Part shown: one piece after another, positions 22,452-32,207 of the stretch | Numbering within the stretch: position 1 is the stretch's first letter | Layout of the letters: the number at the start of each line of letters is the position of its first letter | NCBI RefSeq assembly: GCF_905397375.1 | Contig: NZ_CAJPVG010000010.1 | Location: 62,001-126,000, forward strand | Length of the DNA: 64,000 nucleotides | Reading direction: 5' to 3' | DNA from: Ralstonia mannitolilytica | GTDB taxonomy: Bacteria > Pseudomonadota > Gammaproteobacteria > Burkholderiales > Burkholderiaceae | Position numbers and translations under genes: made by a program | Notes under the pieces: generated by a model | The model's database searches: none | Seen by the model: only the letters and a program-made list of their open reading frames with translations | What the model was told of the DNA's origin: nothing

Positions 22452-23483
22452 ATGCGAATGCGCGCCCGCCATGCGTCCGTCACTGTTTCCGAAGCGCCCG
22501 ATGCGCGGCGGCGGTGCGTCGTGGCGTCGCTCGCTGCGCTGTCGGCGTCGCTGGCGTTGCCCGCCCATGCGTTGCTGCAGGGCTATCCGTCTCAGTCGCT
22601 GCGTTTCGTGGTGCCGTCAGCCGAGGGCAGCGCGTTTGATGCGCTGGCGCGGGCGTTGGCCGCGCAGTTGCAGCAGCAGGTCGGCCGCCCCGTCGGTGTG
22701 GAAGACCGGCCCGCCGCCAATGGCATGGCGGCCGGCGAGGCGGTGGCCCGTGCCCCGTCGGACGGCCACACCCTGCTGCTTCAGCAGACGACGTTTGTCG
22801 CCCAGCCTGCGCTTGAAGCGGCGTCCTATGATCCGCTGCGCGACTTCCAGCCCGTGGCGATGGTGGCGGCGCTGCCGTTGTTCCTGGCGGTCGACGCGCG
22901 GTTGCCGATCCACACCATCACCGATCTCCTGGCACGGGCGCGTGCTGAAACCGTCACCGTCAATTGCGGGTCGGACGTGCTTGGCACGTGGTCCCACCTC
23001 GTTGCCGAGCAGTTTGTCCGGGACTACGCCTTTCACGCGCCGCATGTGGCCGTCCGCGGCGAGGCGGGGCTCGTCCAGCAAGTCCTCGCAGGGCGGATGG
23101 CGGCCTGCTTTGCGTGCTATCCGAGCGTGGCGGCGGCCGCCGCCAGTGGGCAACTGCGGCTGGTGGGCGTAACGGGCGGCGTGCGGTCGCGGTTTGCGCC
23201 CGCCGTCCCGACGTTGCGCGAGGGCGGCTTGGCGGGGTTCGACCGCAGTGCATGGATCGGCGCCTTCATGCCGGCGCGCACGCCGCGGCTGCTTGCCGTG
23301 CGGGCTGCGGCCGAACTGCGCCGCGCGGTCCGTTCGGTAGACGTGGGCGCGACACTGCGCGCTGGCGGCTTCGAGCCGGAATGGGACGGGCCGGACACTT
23401 TTACCCAGACCGTGCGCAGCGACGCCGCCCACTGGCAGGCGGTGATCCGGCACGCCGATCTGCGACTCGACAGCGGCGAATGA
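22452..23483 (+). CDS. Bug/TctC family periplasmic solute-binding protein
   Basis: This 343-residue protein has an arginine-rich N-terminus and a signal sequence (about 22-42, ending LPAHA). It then shows the Bug fold: YPSQSLRFVVPSAEGSAFDALAR, ANGMAAGEAVARAPSDGHTLLL, and DPLRDFQPVAMVA. Bug proteins bind carboxylates or similar small molecules, often for tripartite tricarboxylate transporters, but many are orphan like this one: no TctA/TctB genes are nearby. The ligand is unknown. Betaproteobacteria carry very many of these. Confidence 0.85.
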   Translation: MRMRARHASVTVSEAPDARRRCVVASLAALSASLALPAHALLQGYPSQSLRFVVPSAEGSAFDALARALAAQLQQQVGRPVGVEDRPAANGMAAGEAVARAPSDGHTLLLQQTTFVAQPALEAASYDPLRDFQPVAMVAALPLFLAVDARLPIHTITDLLARARAETVTVNCGSDVLGTWSHLVAEQFVRDYAFHAPHVAVRGEAGLVQQVLAGRMAACFACYPSVAAAAASGQLRLVGVTGGVRSRFAPAVPTLREGGLAGFDRSAWIGAFMPARTPRLLAVRAAAELRRAVRSVDVGATLRAGGFEPEWDGPDTFTQTVRSDAAHWQAVIRHADLRLDSGE

Positions 23484-23615
23484 ACGCAAAGGAATCGGCC
23501 TGCGCCGACAGTGCGCCCTCAGCCACCTGCAAGGCCAGCGCAGCGAGCGCGGCACGCAAGCCACACAAACTGTCGGTAAGCATGGCGTGACTGACGGGCT
23601 ACGCGGGTTTCCACC

Positions 23616-23621
23616 TATAAT
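23616..23621 (+). promoter_or_regulatory. Likely -10 box of the mla operon
   Basis: TATAAT lies 43 bases before the mlaF start, with a CTGACG sequence 19 bases upstream as a poor -35 candidate. Confidence 0.4.
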
Positions 23622-23663
23622 GGCGGGCCGCGTCGCAAGCCAGCGCGGCACCAAGAGAACAAG

Positions 23664-24557
23664 ATGCGGCGAGCCAAAGCCGCCAATCCGCCGAGCCCTC
23701 AGCCGACAATATCCGTGTCCAGCCAGACTCCCAACGCCGTTGTCGAACTCGATCAGGTCGATTTCGCCTACCAGCCAGGCGAGCGGCGCATCCTGTCCGG
23801 CCTGTGCATGCGCGTGCCCAAGGGCAGCGTGGTGGCTGTCATGGGCGGCTCAGGTTGCGGCAAGACCACGATCCTGCGATTGATCGGCGGGCAGGTCGGC
23901 GCAGCGGCGGGCACCGTGCGCGTGCTCGGCCAGGACATCGGCGCATTGGACAAGCCTGCGCTGTACGCCGTGCGCCGCCAGATGGGCATGCTGTTCCAGT
24001 TCGGGGCGCTGTTTACCGATATGTCCGTGTTCGACAATGTGGCATTTCCGCTGCGCGAACACACCAAGCTGCCCGAGCCCCTCATCCGCGATCTCGTGCT
24101 GATGAAGCTCAACGCCGTCGGCCTGCGCGGCGCGCGCGACCTCATGCCCGCCCAGATTTCCGGCGGCATGGCCCGGCGCGTGGCGCTGGCCCGCGCGATC
24201 GCGCTGGACCCGTCGATCATCCTCTACGACGAGCCGTTCGCCGGGCTTGATCCGATCTCGCTGGGCCTGACCGCCTCGCTCATCCGCAAGCTGAACGACG
24301 CCCTGGGCGCAACGAGCATCATCGTCTCGCACGATGTGCAGGAAACGTTCCATATTGCGGACTACGTCTACTTCATCGCCAACGGCGGCATTGCCGCCGA
24401 GGGCACGCCGGCCGAGCTGACCGCCTCGACGGACCCGTTCGTGCGCCAGTTCGTGCACGGCCAGGCCGACGGCCCGGTGCCGTTCCACTACCCGGGGGTG
24501 CCGCTGGCTGACGATTTCGGCCTCGGCCAGGATGCGGCGAACGGAGGTGGGCGATGA
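23664..24557 (+). CDS. mlaF: Phospholipid transport ABC ATPase MlaF
   Basis: This 297-residue ABC ATPase powers the MlaFEDB complex, which moves phospholipids between the periplasmic carrier MlaC and the inner membrane. Walker A is GGSGCGKTT (about 56-64), the signature ISGGMARRVALARA, and Walker B IILYDEPFAGLD; the switch histidine is in IIVSHDV. The start is ATG 23664 with AAGAGAAC ahead; a GTG at 23715 would remove a 17-residue basic leader and is possible. Its stop overlaps the mlaE start. Confidence 0.93.
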   Translation: MRRAKAANPPSPQPTISVSSQTPNAVVELDQVDFAYQPGERRILSGLCMRVPKGSVVAVMGGSGCGKTTILRLIGGQVGAAAGTVRVLGQDIGALDKPALYAVRRQMGMLFQFGALFTDMSVFDNVAFPLREHTKLPEPLIRDLVLMKLNAVGLRGARDLMPAQISGGMARRVALARAIALDPSIILYDEPFAGLDPISLGLTASLIRKLNDALGATSIIVSHDVQETFHIADYVYFIANGGIAAEGTPAELTASTDPFVRQFVHGQADGPVPFHYPGVPLADDFGLGQDAANGGGR

Positions 24558-25321
24558 TCTCGACCATCGGCTTTCTCGTCCGCACGCTGATCAGTCGTCT
24601 CGGCTACGGCGCCCGCATGCTGCTGGCCATGTTCGCCGCATCCGGCGACGTGCTGCGCCGCCCGCGCCTGGTGATCGAGCAACTGCGCTTCATCGGCAAC
24701 GATTCGTTCATCATCATTGCGGTATCGGGCCTCTTCGTCGGCTTCGTGCTGGGATTGCAGGGCTATTACACGCTGAATCGCTATGGCTCCGAGCAGGCCC
24801 TGGGCTTACTGGTGGCGCTGTCGCTGGTGCGCGAACTGGGCCCCGTGGTGACGGCGCTGCTGTTTGCCGGCCGGGCCGGTACGTCGCTCACGGCCGAAAT
24901 CGGCCTCATGAAAGCCGGCGAGCAGCTGATCGCCATGGAAATGATGGCCGTGGACCCGCTGGCCCGTGTGCTGGCGCCGCGTTTCTGGGCCGGGTTCATT
25001 GCCATGCCGCTGCTGGCTGCGATCTTCAGCGCGGTCGGCATTCTGGGTGGATACTTTGTCGGCGTGGGCCTGATCGGCGTGGATGCCGGCGCGTTCTGGT
25101 CGCAGATGCAGGCCGGCGTGGATGTGGTGGACGACGTGCTCAACGGCGTCATCAAGAGTGTGGTGTTCGGCGTGGCCGTGACCTTCATCGCGCTGTTCCA
25201 GGGCTACGAGGCCAAGGCGACGCCCGAGGGCGTGTCGCGTGCGACCACGCGGACGGTGGTGATCGCGTCGCTGGCCGTGCTGGCGCTGGACTTCGTGCTG
25301 ACGGCGCTGATGTTCAGCTAA
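24554..25321 (+). CDS. mlaE: Phospholipid transport permease MlaE
   Basis: This 255-residue inner-membrane permease of the MlaE/TGD1 family has about five to six hydrophobic segments. The conserved stretch LVRELGPVVTALLFAGRAGTSLTAEIG forms the coupling region with MlaF. It starts at ATG overlapping the mlaF stop (GATGA) with GGAGG upstream. Forms the membrane core of MlaFEDB. Confidence 0.95.
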   Translation: MISTIGFLVRTLISRLGYGARMLLAMFAASGDVLRRPRLVIEQLRFIGNDSFIIIAVSGLFVGFVLGLQGYYTLNRYGSEQALGLLVALSLVRELGPVVTALLFAGRAGTSLTAEIGLMKAGEQLIAMEMMAVDPLARVLAPRFWAGFIAMPLLAAIFSAVGILGGYFVGVGLIGVDAGAFWSQMQAGVDVVDDVLNGVIKSVVFGVAVTFIALFQGYEAKATPEGVSRATTRTVVIASLAVLALDFVLTALMFS

Positions 25322-25360
25322 GCCGCCGCCACATGGCGGCCGTTCAAAGAGAAAAAGATC

Positions 25361-25861
25361 ATGCGTAAGAGCCTCCTCGATTTCTGGGTCGGACTGTTTG
25401 TGCTGGTAGGCATCGTGGCGCTGCTGTTCCTGGCGCTCAAGGCCGGCAACATGAGCGCGTTCTCGTTTGCCAAGACTTATCAGGTGAAAGCATCGTTCGA
25501 CAACATCGGCGGCCTGAAGGTGCGGGCCCCGGTCAAGAGCGCGGGTGTGGTGGTCGGCCGCGTGTCGCAGATCCTGTTCGACGACAAGAGCTACCAGGCT
25601 GTCGCCGTGCTCGACATGGACCAGCGCTACCAGTTTCCGAAGGACAGCTCGGCCAAGATTCTGACCTCGGGGCTGCTCGGCGAGCAGTACATCGGGATCG
25701 AGCCCGGTGGCGACTCGGCGATGCTCGCCAATGGCAACAAGATCACCATGACGCAGTCGGCCGTGGTGCTCGAGAACCTCATCAGCCAGTTCCTCTACAG
25801 CAAGGCGGCCGATGCAGGGGCAGGCGGCACCAAGCCCGCCGTGGGCACTGGGAGTCAATAA
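25361..25861 (+). CDS. mlaD: MCE-domain lipid-binding protein MlaD
   Basis: This 166-residue protein has an N-terminal membrane anchor (about 8-27) and one MCE domain (about 38-117; KASFDNIGGLKVRAPVKSAGVVVGRV). In the family it forms a hexameric ring that channels lipids between MlaC and MlaE. A Gly/Ala tail ends the protein. It sits between mlaE and mlaA, separated from mlaA by only three bases. Confidence 0.94.
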   Translation: MRKSLLDFWVGLFVLVGIVALLFLALKAGNMSAFSFAKTYQVKASFDNIGGLKVRAPVKSAGVVVGRVSQILFDDKSYQAVAVLDMDQRYQFPKDSSAKILTSGLLGEQYIGIEPGGDSAMLANGNKITMTQSAVVLENLISQFLYSKAADAGAGGTKPAVGTGSQ

Positions 25862-25864
25862 ACC

Positions 25865-26677
25865 ATGAAAACAACAACATCCATCCGCACGCTGCGCAGT
25901 CTTGCGCTGGCCGTGGCGGCCGGCACCGCCTTGCTGGCGGGCTGTGCCACCGGCCCGAACGCCAATCCGGCCGACCCGATCGAGCCGTTCAACCGCGAGG
26001 TCTTCCGCATCAACGAAGACTTCGACAAGGGCGTACTGAAGCCGGTCGCGCAAACGTACGTTGACGTGGTGCCGTCCCCGGCGCGTACGGCCGTGTCGAA
26101 TTTCTTCTCGAACGCGGGCGACGTCTACTCGGCCGTCAACAACCTGCTGCAGTTCAAGGGCACGGCTGCGCTGGAAGACACCATGCGCGTGGCCATCAAC
26201 ACCGTGTTCGGCCTGGGCGGCCTGATCGACATCGCCTCGGACGCCGGCCTGCCCAAACACAAGGAAGACTTCGGCCAGACGCTTGGCGTGTGGGGCGTGC
26301 CGGCCGGTCCGTACATCGTGTGGCCACTGCTGGGGCCGAGCACCGTGCGCGATACGGCGGGGTTCCTGGTCGACTGGCAACTGGATCCCCTCACTTACTT
26401 CGACGGCACGGTGACGTATTCGCTGGCCGCGCTGCGGGTGGTCGACGTGCGCGCCAGCCTGCTGGGCGCCAGCAACGTGCTCGAGGACGCCGCCGTGGAT
26501 AAGTACACCTTCATGCGCGATGCGTATCTGCAGCGCCGGCGTTACCTGATCTACGACGGCAATCTGCCTGAAGACGGCGAGGGCGCGAAGGCCGATGGCG
26601 ACGCGCAGGGGGGCGGCAGCGGGACGGTATCGCCGTCGCGGCGCCTCACCCCCAATTGGCCGATTTTCCGCCGCTGA
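25865..26677 (+). CDS. mlaA: Outer-membrane lipoprotein MlaA (VacJ)
   Basis: This 270-residue lipoprotein has lipobox LLAGC (lipidated Cys about residue 27) and the MlaA core: DPIEPFNREVFRINEDFDKG, RTAVSNFFSNAGDVYSAVNNLLQ, and WGVPAGPYIVWPLLGPSTVRDT. MlaA removes mislocalised phospholipids from the outer leaflet and hands them to MlaC. In E. coli mlaA is encoded elsewhere; here it is inside the operon, as in other Burkholderiales. The C-terminal 35 residues are low complexity. Confidence 0.94.
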   Translation: MKTTTSIRTLRSLALAVAAGTALLAGCATGPNANPADPIEPFNREVFRINEDFDKGVLKPVAQTYVDVVPSPARTAVSNFFSNAGDVYSAVNNLLQFKGTAALEDTMRVAINTVFGLGGLIDIASDAGLPKHKEDFGQTLGVWGVPAGPYIVWPLLGPSTVRDTAGFLVDWQLDPLTYFDGTVTYSLAALRVVDVRASLLGASNVLEDAAVDKYTFMRDAYLQRRRYLIYDGNLPEDGEGAKADGDAQGGGSGTVSPSRRLTPNWPIFRR

Positions 26678-26833
26678 CGGCGGCCTTCGTAACAATGTCG
26701 CCTCAATGGTGACAAGCCGTAAAACCCGCCGGTGCAGCGCGAACCCGGCTGGAGGCCGCCTGTTCTAACGGCCAGCACAAGCGCAGCGACGACGCTGCAG
26801 GCGAAACCAAGATCACATCAGAAGGACGCGACT

Positions 26834-27469
26834 ATGTTGAAGAAAGTTCTCCGCTCCGTGTTTGCCGGCCTCACGCTGACGGCAGCCGTGGCTGCCGCAC
26901 CTGTCCATGCCCAGGAAGCGGACGCCCAGGCCACCGTCAAAGCCGCCGTGGACGACGTGCTGACCACCATCAAGAATGACCCGGAGCTGCGCAGCGGCAA
27001 CATGGCCAAAGTCTTCCAACTCGTGGACGACAAGATCGTGCCGCGTGCCGACTTCAAGCGCACGACGCAGATCGCCATGGGCCGCTTCTGGAACCAGGCG
27101 ACGCCGGAGCAGCAGCAGCAGATTCAGGAGGGCTTCAAGACCCTGCTGATCCGCACCTACGCGGGCGCGCTGTCGAACGTGAAGAACCAGACGGTCACGT
27201 ACAAGCCGTTCCGCGCCGCGGCCGACGACACCGACGTGGTGGTCCGTTCGACCGTGAACAACAACGGCGAGCCGGTCGCCCTGGACTATCGCCTCGAGAA
27301 GACCGCCAATGGCTGGAAGGTCTACGACATCAACATCAGCGGCCTGTGGCTGTCGGAGACGTACAAGAACCAGTTTGCCGACGTCATCAGCAAGCGCGGC
27401 GGCGTTGCCGGGCTGGTCAGCTTCCTGAACGAGCGCAACGCGCAGCTCGAAAAGCGCCCGGCGAAGTAA
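26834..27469 (+). CDS. mlaC: Periplasmic phospholipid carrier MlaC
   Basis: This 211-residue periplasmic protein has a signal peptide cleaved after APVHA (about residue 26). The MlaC (Ttg2) fold is recognised from KVFQLVDDKIVPRADFKRTTQIAMGRFW and NGWKVYDINISGLWLSETYKNQF. It shuttles phospholipid between MlaA and MlaD. The start at ATG 26834 is preceded by GAAGGACG; an in-frame extension to 26732 has no signal character. Confidence 0.94.
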   Translation: MLKKVLRSVFAGLTLTAAVAAAPVHAQEADAQATVKAAVDDVLTTIKNDPELRSGNMAKVFQLVDDKIVPRADFKRTTQIAMGRFWNQATPEQQQQIQEGFKTLLIRTYAGALSNVKNQTVTYKPFRAAADDTDVVVRSTVNNNGEPVALDYRLEKTANGWKVYDINISGLWLSETYKNQFADVISKRGGVAGLVSFLNERNAQLEKRPAK

Positions 27470-27492
27470 GCGGCCTTCCGGTAGAATCGACG

Positions 27493-27524
27493 CAGCGGTC
27501 AAGTCTGGCCGCTGTTTCTTTTTC
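27493..27524 (+). terminator. Hairpin with T-rich tail between mlaC and mlaB
   Basis: CAGCGGTC (27493-27500) pairs with GGCCGCTG (27507-27514) around a 6-base loop and is followed by TTTCTTTTTCT. It looks like an intrinsic terminator or attenuator lying inside the operon, so mlaB may be made at a lower level than mlaC. Confidence 0.55.
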
Positions 27525-27535
27525 TGACTTCGACC

Positions 27536-27847
27536 ATGTTGACCTTGTCCGGCCCGCTGACCCATCGCGAAGCGCCGCGCGTTCTGCGCGAGGGCGAGGC
27601 GCAGCTCGGCCGGGCGCGCGAGGCCGGCATGGCAGCCCTGCGTATCGACTGCGCGGGGCTGTCGCAGGTCGACTCCTCCGCCGTGGCGGTCCTGCTGTCC
27701 TGGCAGCGGACGGCCCGGGCGCACGGCATCGCGCTCGATATCGCAGGCGCGCCGGAAGCGCTTTCCAATCTTGCGACGCTCTACGGCGTCGAATCCCTGC
27801 TGGCGATGGCGCCGGCAGCCGCAACCCACCCCCACGTACGACATTGA
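27536..27847 (+). CDS. mlaB: STAS-domain protein MlaB
   Basis: This 103-residue STAS-domain protein (LRIDCAGLSQVDSSAVAVLLSWQRTAR) corresponds to MlaB, which binds MlaF in the cytoplasm and stabilises the ABC complex. The DSS motif is the usual STAS serine site. It is the last gene of the mla cluster, downstream of an attenuator-like hairpin. Confidence 0.85.
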   Translation: MLTLSGPLTHREAPRVLREGEAQLGRAREAGMAALRIDCAGLSQVDSSAVAVLLSWQRTARAHGIALDIAGAPEALSNLATLYGVESLLAMAPAAATHPHVRH

Positions 27848-27985
27848 GGCGGCGTCCGGTGCGAGGCGCGGGGTCATTCCCGCCACCCGACATCGCGATG
27901 CCGCGCTCCGCGCCGGGCGCCGCGTGCGTTCCGGGCATCCGGCCGGCGCCGTTTGCCGCGCCGCAGTCTCTTGGTGCAGTTCCCC

Positions 27986-27991
27986 TATAAT
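27986..27991 (+). promoter_or_regulatory. Likely -10 box ahead of the yadGH-ibaG-murA-his genes
   Basis: A perfect TATAAT lies in the 246-bp gap between mlaB and the ABC exporter gene; no good -35 is seen at 16-18 bases. It could drive the long downstream run of co-directional genes. Confidence 0.4.
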
Positions 27992-28093
27992 TCTGGGTTT
28001 GTCGCTCTGCCGCCGCCGCGTGTGGCACCCGGGCCGCGGTCGCCACGTCGACCTGCGAGCCGGATATGCGCAGGGTAGTTCACTTTGTCGGCC

Positions 28094-29050
28094 ATGAAAG
28101 CCATCGAAATCGCTGACGTCCGCAAGCGCTACAAATCGTTGCAAGCGCTCAAGGGCGTGAGCCTGTCTGTCGAGCAGGGCGAGTTTTTCGGCCTGCTTGG
28201 CCCCAACGGCGCGGGCAAGACCACGCTGATCTCCATCCTCGCCGGGCTGAATCGCGCGGACTCCGGAAGCGTGCGGGTGCTCGGTCACGACGTCGTCTCC
28301 GACTACCGCACGGCGCGCCGCAAGCTCGGTGTGGTACCGCAGGAACTGGTGTTCGACCCGTTCTTCACGGTGCGCGAGACGCTGCGCCTGCAGTCGGGCT
28401 ATTTCGGCCTGACCAAGAACGACGACTGGATCGACGAGGTCATGGCCAACCTGGACCTCACCAGCAAGGCCGACGCCAACATGCGTGCGCTTTCGGGCGG
28501 CATGAAGCGCCGTGTGCTGGTGGCGCAGGCATTGGTGCACCGTCCGCCTGTCATCGTGCTGGACGAGCCCACCGCCGGCGTGGACGTCGAACTGCGCCAG
28601 ACGCTGTGGAAGTTCATCTCGCGCCTGAACCGGGAAGGCCACACGGTCGTGCTGACTACGCACTATCTCGAAGAGGCCGAGTCCCTGTGCGACCGCATTG
28701 CCATGCTCAAGTTTGGCGAGGTGGTGGCGCTCGATCGCACGGCCAATCTGCTGTCGCAATTTGCCGGTCTGCAACTGGTGCTCAGCTTCTCGCGCGGTGC
28801 GCTGCCGGCTTCGCTCGAAGGCCTGCGCCTGCCCGGCAACCATGGCGAGCGCGGCGTGCGCTTGCGCCTGTCGGGCTACGGCGAGGTCGAGCAGATCCTC
28901 TCCACCTGCCGTCAGGCAGGCTGCGAGATCGACGACATGGAAATCGCCAAGGCCGACCTCGAAGACGTGTTTGTACAGATCATGCGCCGCGAGGGTGGTA
29001 TCCCTGCCGTGCCGCAAACACCCGAAACCGCGCTGGAGCCCGCCGCATGA
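28094..29050 (+). CDS. ABC-2 type exporter ATPase (YadG-like)
   Basis: This 318-residue ABC ATPase has Walker A GPNGAGKTT (about 41-49), signature ALSGGMKRRVLVAQA and Walker B VIVLDEPTAGVD, followed by a C-terminal extension of about 90 residues. It pairs with the permease that follows, and the pair resembles E. coli YadGH, whose substrate is unknown. ATG 28094 is preferred to TTG 28085 as the start. Its stop overlaps the permease start (ATGA). Confidence 0.88.
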   Translation: MKAIEIADVRKRYKSLQALKGVSLSVEQGEFFGLLGPNGAGKTTLISILAGLNRADSGSVRVLGHDVVSDYRTARRKLGVVPQELVFDPFFTVRETLRLQSGYFGLTKNDDWIDEVMANLDLTSKADANMRALSGGMKRRVLVAQALVHRPPVIVLDEPTAGVDVELRQTLWKFISRLNREGHTVVLTTHYLEEAESLCDRIAMLKFGEVVALDRTANLLSQFAGLQLVLSFSRGALPASLEGLRLPGNHGERGVRLRLSGYGEVEQILSTCRQAGCEIDDMEIAKADLEDVFVQIMRREGGIPAVPQTPETALEPAA

Positions 29051-29835
29051 ACGCCATCCCCGAAAGCCTGCCGGGCCGCTGGGTCGGCTTCCGCACGCTG
29101 CTGTACAAGGAGGTGCTGCGCTTCTGGAAGGTGAGCTTCCAGACCGTGGCCGCGCCGGTGCTGACCGCGCTGCTGTATCTGCTGATCTTCGGCCACGTGC
29201 TGGAAGACCGGGTCAAGGTGTTCGACCAGCTGAGCTACACCGCCTTCCTGGTGCCGGGCCTGGTGATGATGAGCGTGCTGCAGAACGCGTTTGCGAACAG
29301 CTCGTCGTCGCTCATCCAGTCGAAGATCACCGGCAATCTCGTGTTCATCATGCTGCCGCCGCTCTCGCACTGGGAGATGTTCGGCGCGTACGTGTGTGCG
29401 TCCGTCATCCGTGGCCTGGCCGTGGGCGCGGGCGTGTTGCTGGTGACGACGTGGTTTGCGCACCTGCACTTCGCGCAACCGCTGTGGATCATCGTGTTTG
29501 CCGTGCTGGGCGCGGCGGTGCTCGGCACGCTCGGACTGATTGCCGGCATCTGGGCCGAGAAGTTCGACCAGCTCGCGGCATTCCAGAACTTTCTGATCGT
29601 GCCGGCCACCTTCCTGGCGGGCGTGTTCTACTCGATTCATTCGCTGCCGCCGTTCTGGCAGGCGGTGTCCCACGCCAACCCGTTCTTCTACATGATCGAC
29701 GGCTTCCGCTACGGCTTCTTCGGCGTGTCCGACGTGCCGGTGGCGACGAGCCTCGGCGTGATGCTGATCGCGCTGGTCGTGGTGGGGGGGATTGCCCTGC
29801 ACATGCTGCGCACGGGCTACAAGCTGCGCCATTGA
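29047..29835 (+). CDS. ABC-2 type exporter permease (YadH-like)
   Basis: This is a 262-residue membrane protein with six hydrophobic segments and the ABC-2 motif region NPFFYMIDGFRYGFFG near the C-terminus. The N-terminus LLYKEVLRFWKV is the typical amphipathic elbow. Start ATG 29047 overlaps the ATPase stop. Substrate unknown; its setting between Mla, IbaG and MurA genes suggests a cell-envelope role, as inference only. Confidence 0.88.
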   Translation: MNAIPESLPGRWVGFRTLLYKEVLRFWKVSFQTVAAPVLTALLYLLIFGHVLEDRVKVFDQLSYTAFLVPGLVMMSVLQNAFANSSSSLIQSKITGNLVFIMLPPLSHWEMFGAYVCASVIRGLAVGAGVLLVTTWFAHLHFAQPLWIIVFAVLGAAVLGTLGLIAGIWAEKFDQLAAFQNFLIVPATFLAGVFYSIHSLPPFWQAVSHANPFFYMIDGFRYGFFGVSDVPVATSLGVMLIALVVVGGIALHMLRTGYKLRH

Positions 29836-29894
29836 CGCGTCGATAACAAAACGAACGACGCTCACCCTAACGTTTTGCAGGAGAAGGGACGGCC

Positions 29895-30130
29895 ATGTTG
29901 CCCACACCCGAACAAGTCAAGCAGTACATCCAAACCGGCCTGCCGTGCGACCACCTCGAAGTCGAGGGCGACGGGCAGCATTTCTTTGCCACCATTGTCA
30001 GCGCGCAGTTTGAAGGCAAGCGTCTGATCCAGCGCCATCAGCTCGTGTACGCGGCGCTGGGCGACCGCATGCGTGCGGAAATCCATGCGTTGTCCATGAA
30101 GACGCTGACGCCGGCGGAGTGGAAATCCTG

Positions 30131-30131
<1 letters not shown>
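29895..30131 (+). CDS. ibaG: BolA family protein IbaG
   Basis: This 78-residue BolA-family protein is of the IbaG/YrbA type (LEVEGDGQHFFATIVSAQFEGKRLIQRHQLVYAALGDRM), with the conserved C-terminal histidine in EIHALSMKTLTP. Family members bind 2Fe-2S clusters with monothiol glutaredoxins. The ibaG-murA pairing is conserved across Proteobacteria. AGGAGAAGGGA precedes the start; the TGA shares its last base with the murA ATG. Confidence 0.92.
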
Positions 30132-31510
<1,379 letters not shown>

Positions 31511-31517
31511 GCCCGCC

Positions 31518-32207
31518 ATGAACGCATTCCAGTCCGCTTCCAACCAGCTCACGCTGGCGCTCTCCAAGGGGCGCATCTTTGAAGAGACGCTGCCGCTGCT
31601 GAAGGCGGCCGGCATCGAGGTGACCGAAGACCCGGAAACCTCGCGCAAGCTGATCCTGCCGACGTCGGACCCGGCGCTGCGCGTGATCATCGTGCGGGCC
31701 TCCGACGTGCCGACGTATGTCCAGTACGGTGCCGCAGATTTCGGCGTGGCCGGCCGCGACGTGCTGATGGAGCACGGGATGGCGGGCCTGTATGCGCCCA
31801 TCGATCTGAACATCGCCCGCTGCCGCATGTCGGTGGCGGTGCCCAAGGGCTTCGATTACGCCAATGCGGTGCGCCAGGGGGCGCGCCTGGCCGTGGCGAC
31901 GAAGTATCTGAATACCGCGCGCGAGCACTTCGCCAAGAAGGGCGTGCACGTCGACCTGATCAAGCTGTATGGCTCGATGGAGCTGGGCCCGCTGGTGGGC
32001 CTGGCCGACGCCATCGTCGACCTGGTCAGCACGGGCGGCACGCTGCGCGCGAACAACCTCGTCGAGGTGGAGGAGATCGTGCAGATCTCGTCCCGGCTCG
32101 TCGTCAACCAGGCTGCGCTGAAGTTGAAGCGCGAGCGGCTGGCGCCGATCCTCGACGCTTTTGACCGCGCCTCCGCCCAGGGCGAGCGCGTTGGGGAACC
32201 CGCATGA
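31518..32207 (+). CDS. hisG: ATP phosphoribosyltransferase, short form
   Basis: This 229-residue enzyme couples ATP and PRPP in the first step of histidine synthesis. The sequence begins with LTLALSKGRIFEETLPLL and has the PRPP-binding run ELGPLVGLADAIVDLVSTGGTLRANN. Its length shows the short (HisG-S) form, which lacks the regulatory C-terminal domain and works with HisZ; hisZ is not in this window. Its stop overlaps hisD (ATGA). Confidence 0.95.
   Translation: MNAFQSASNQLTLALSKGRIFEETLPLLKAAGIEVTEDPETSRKLILPTSDPALRVIIVRASDVPTYVQYGAADFGVAGRDVLMEHGMAGLYAPIDLNIARCRMSVAVPKGFDYANAVRQGARLAVATKYLNTAREHFAKKGVHVDLIKLYGSMELGPLVGLADAIVDLVSTGGTLRANNLVEVEEIVQISSRLVVNQAALKLKRERLAPILDAFDRASAQGERVGEPA

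Noticed and set aside
26678..26700. CCGCCG/CGGCGG hairpin after mlaA as a terminator
   Set aside because: No T-run follows on either strand and mlaC continues the operon.
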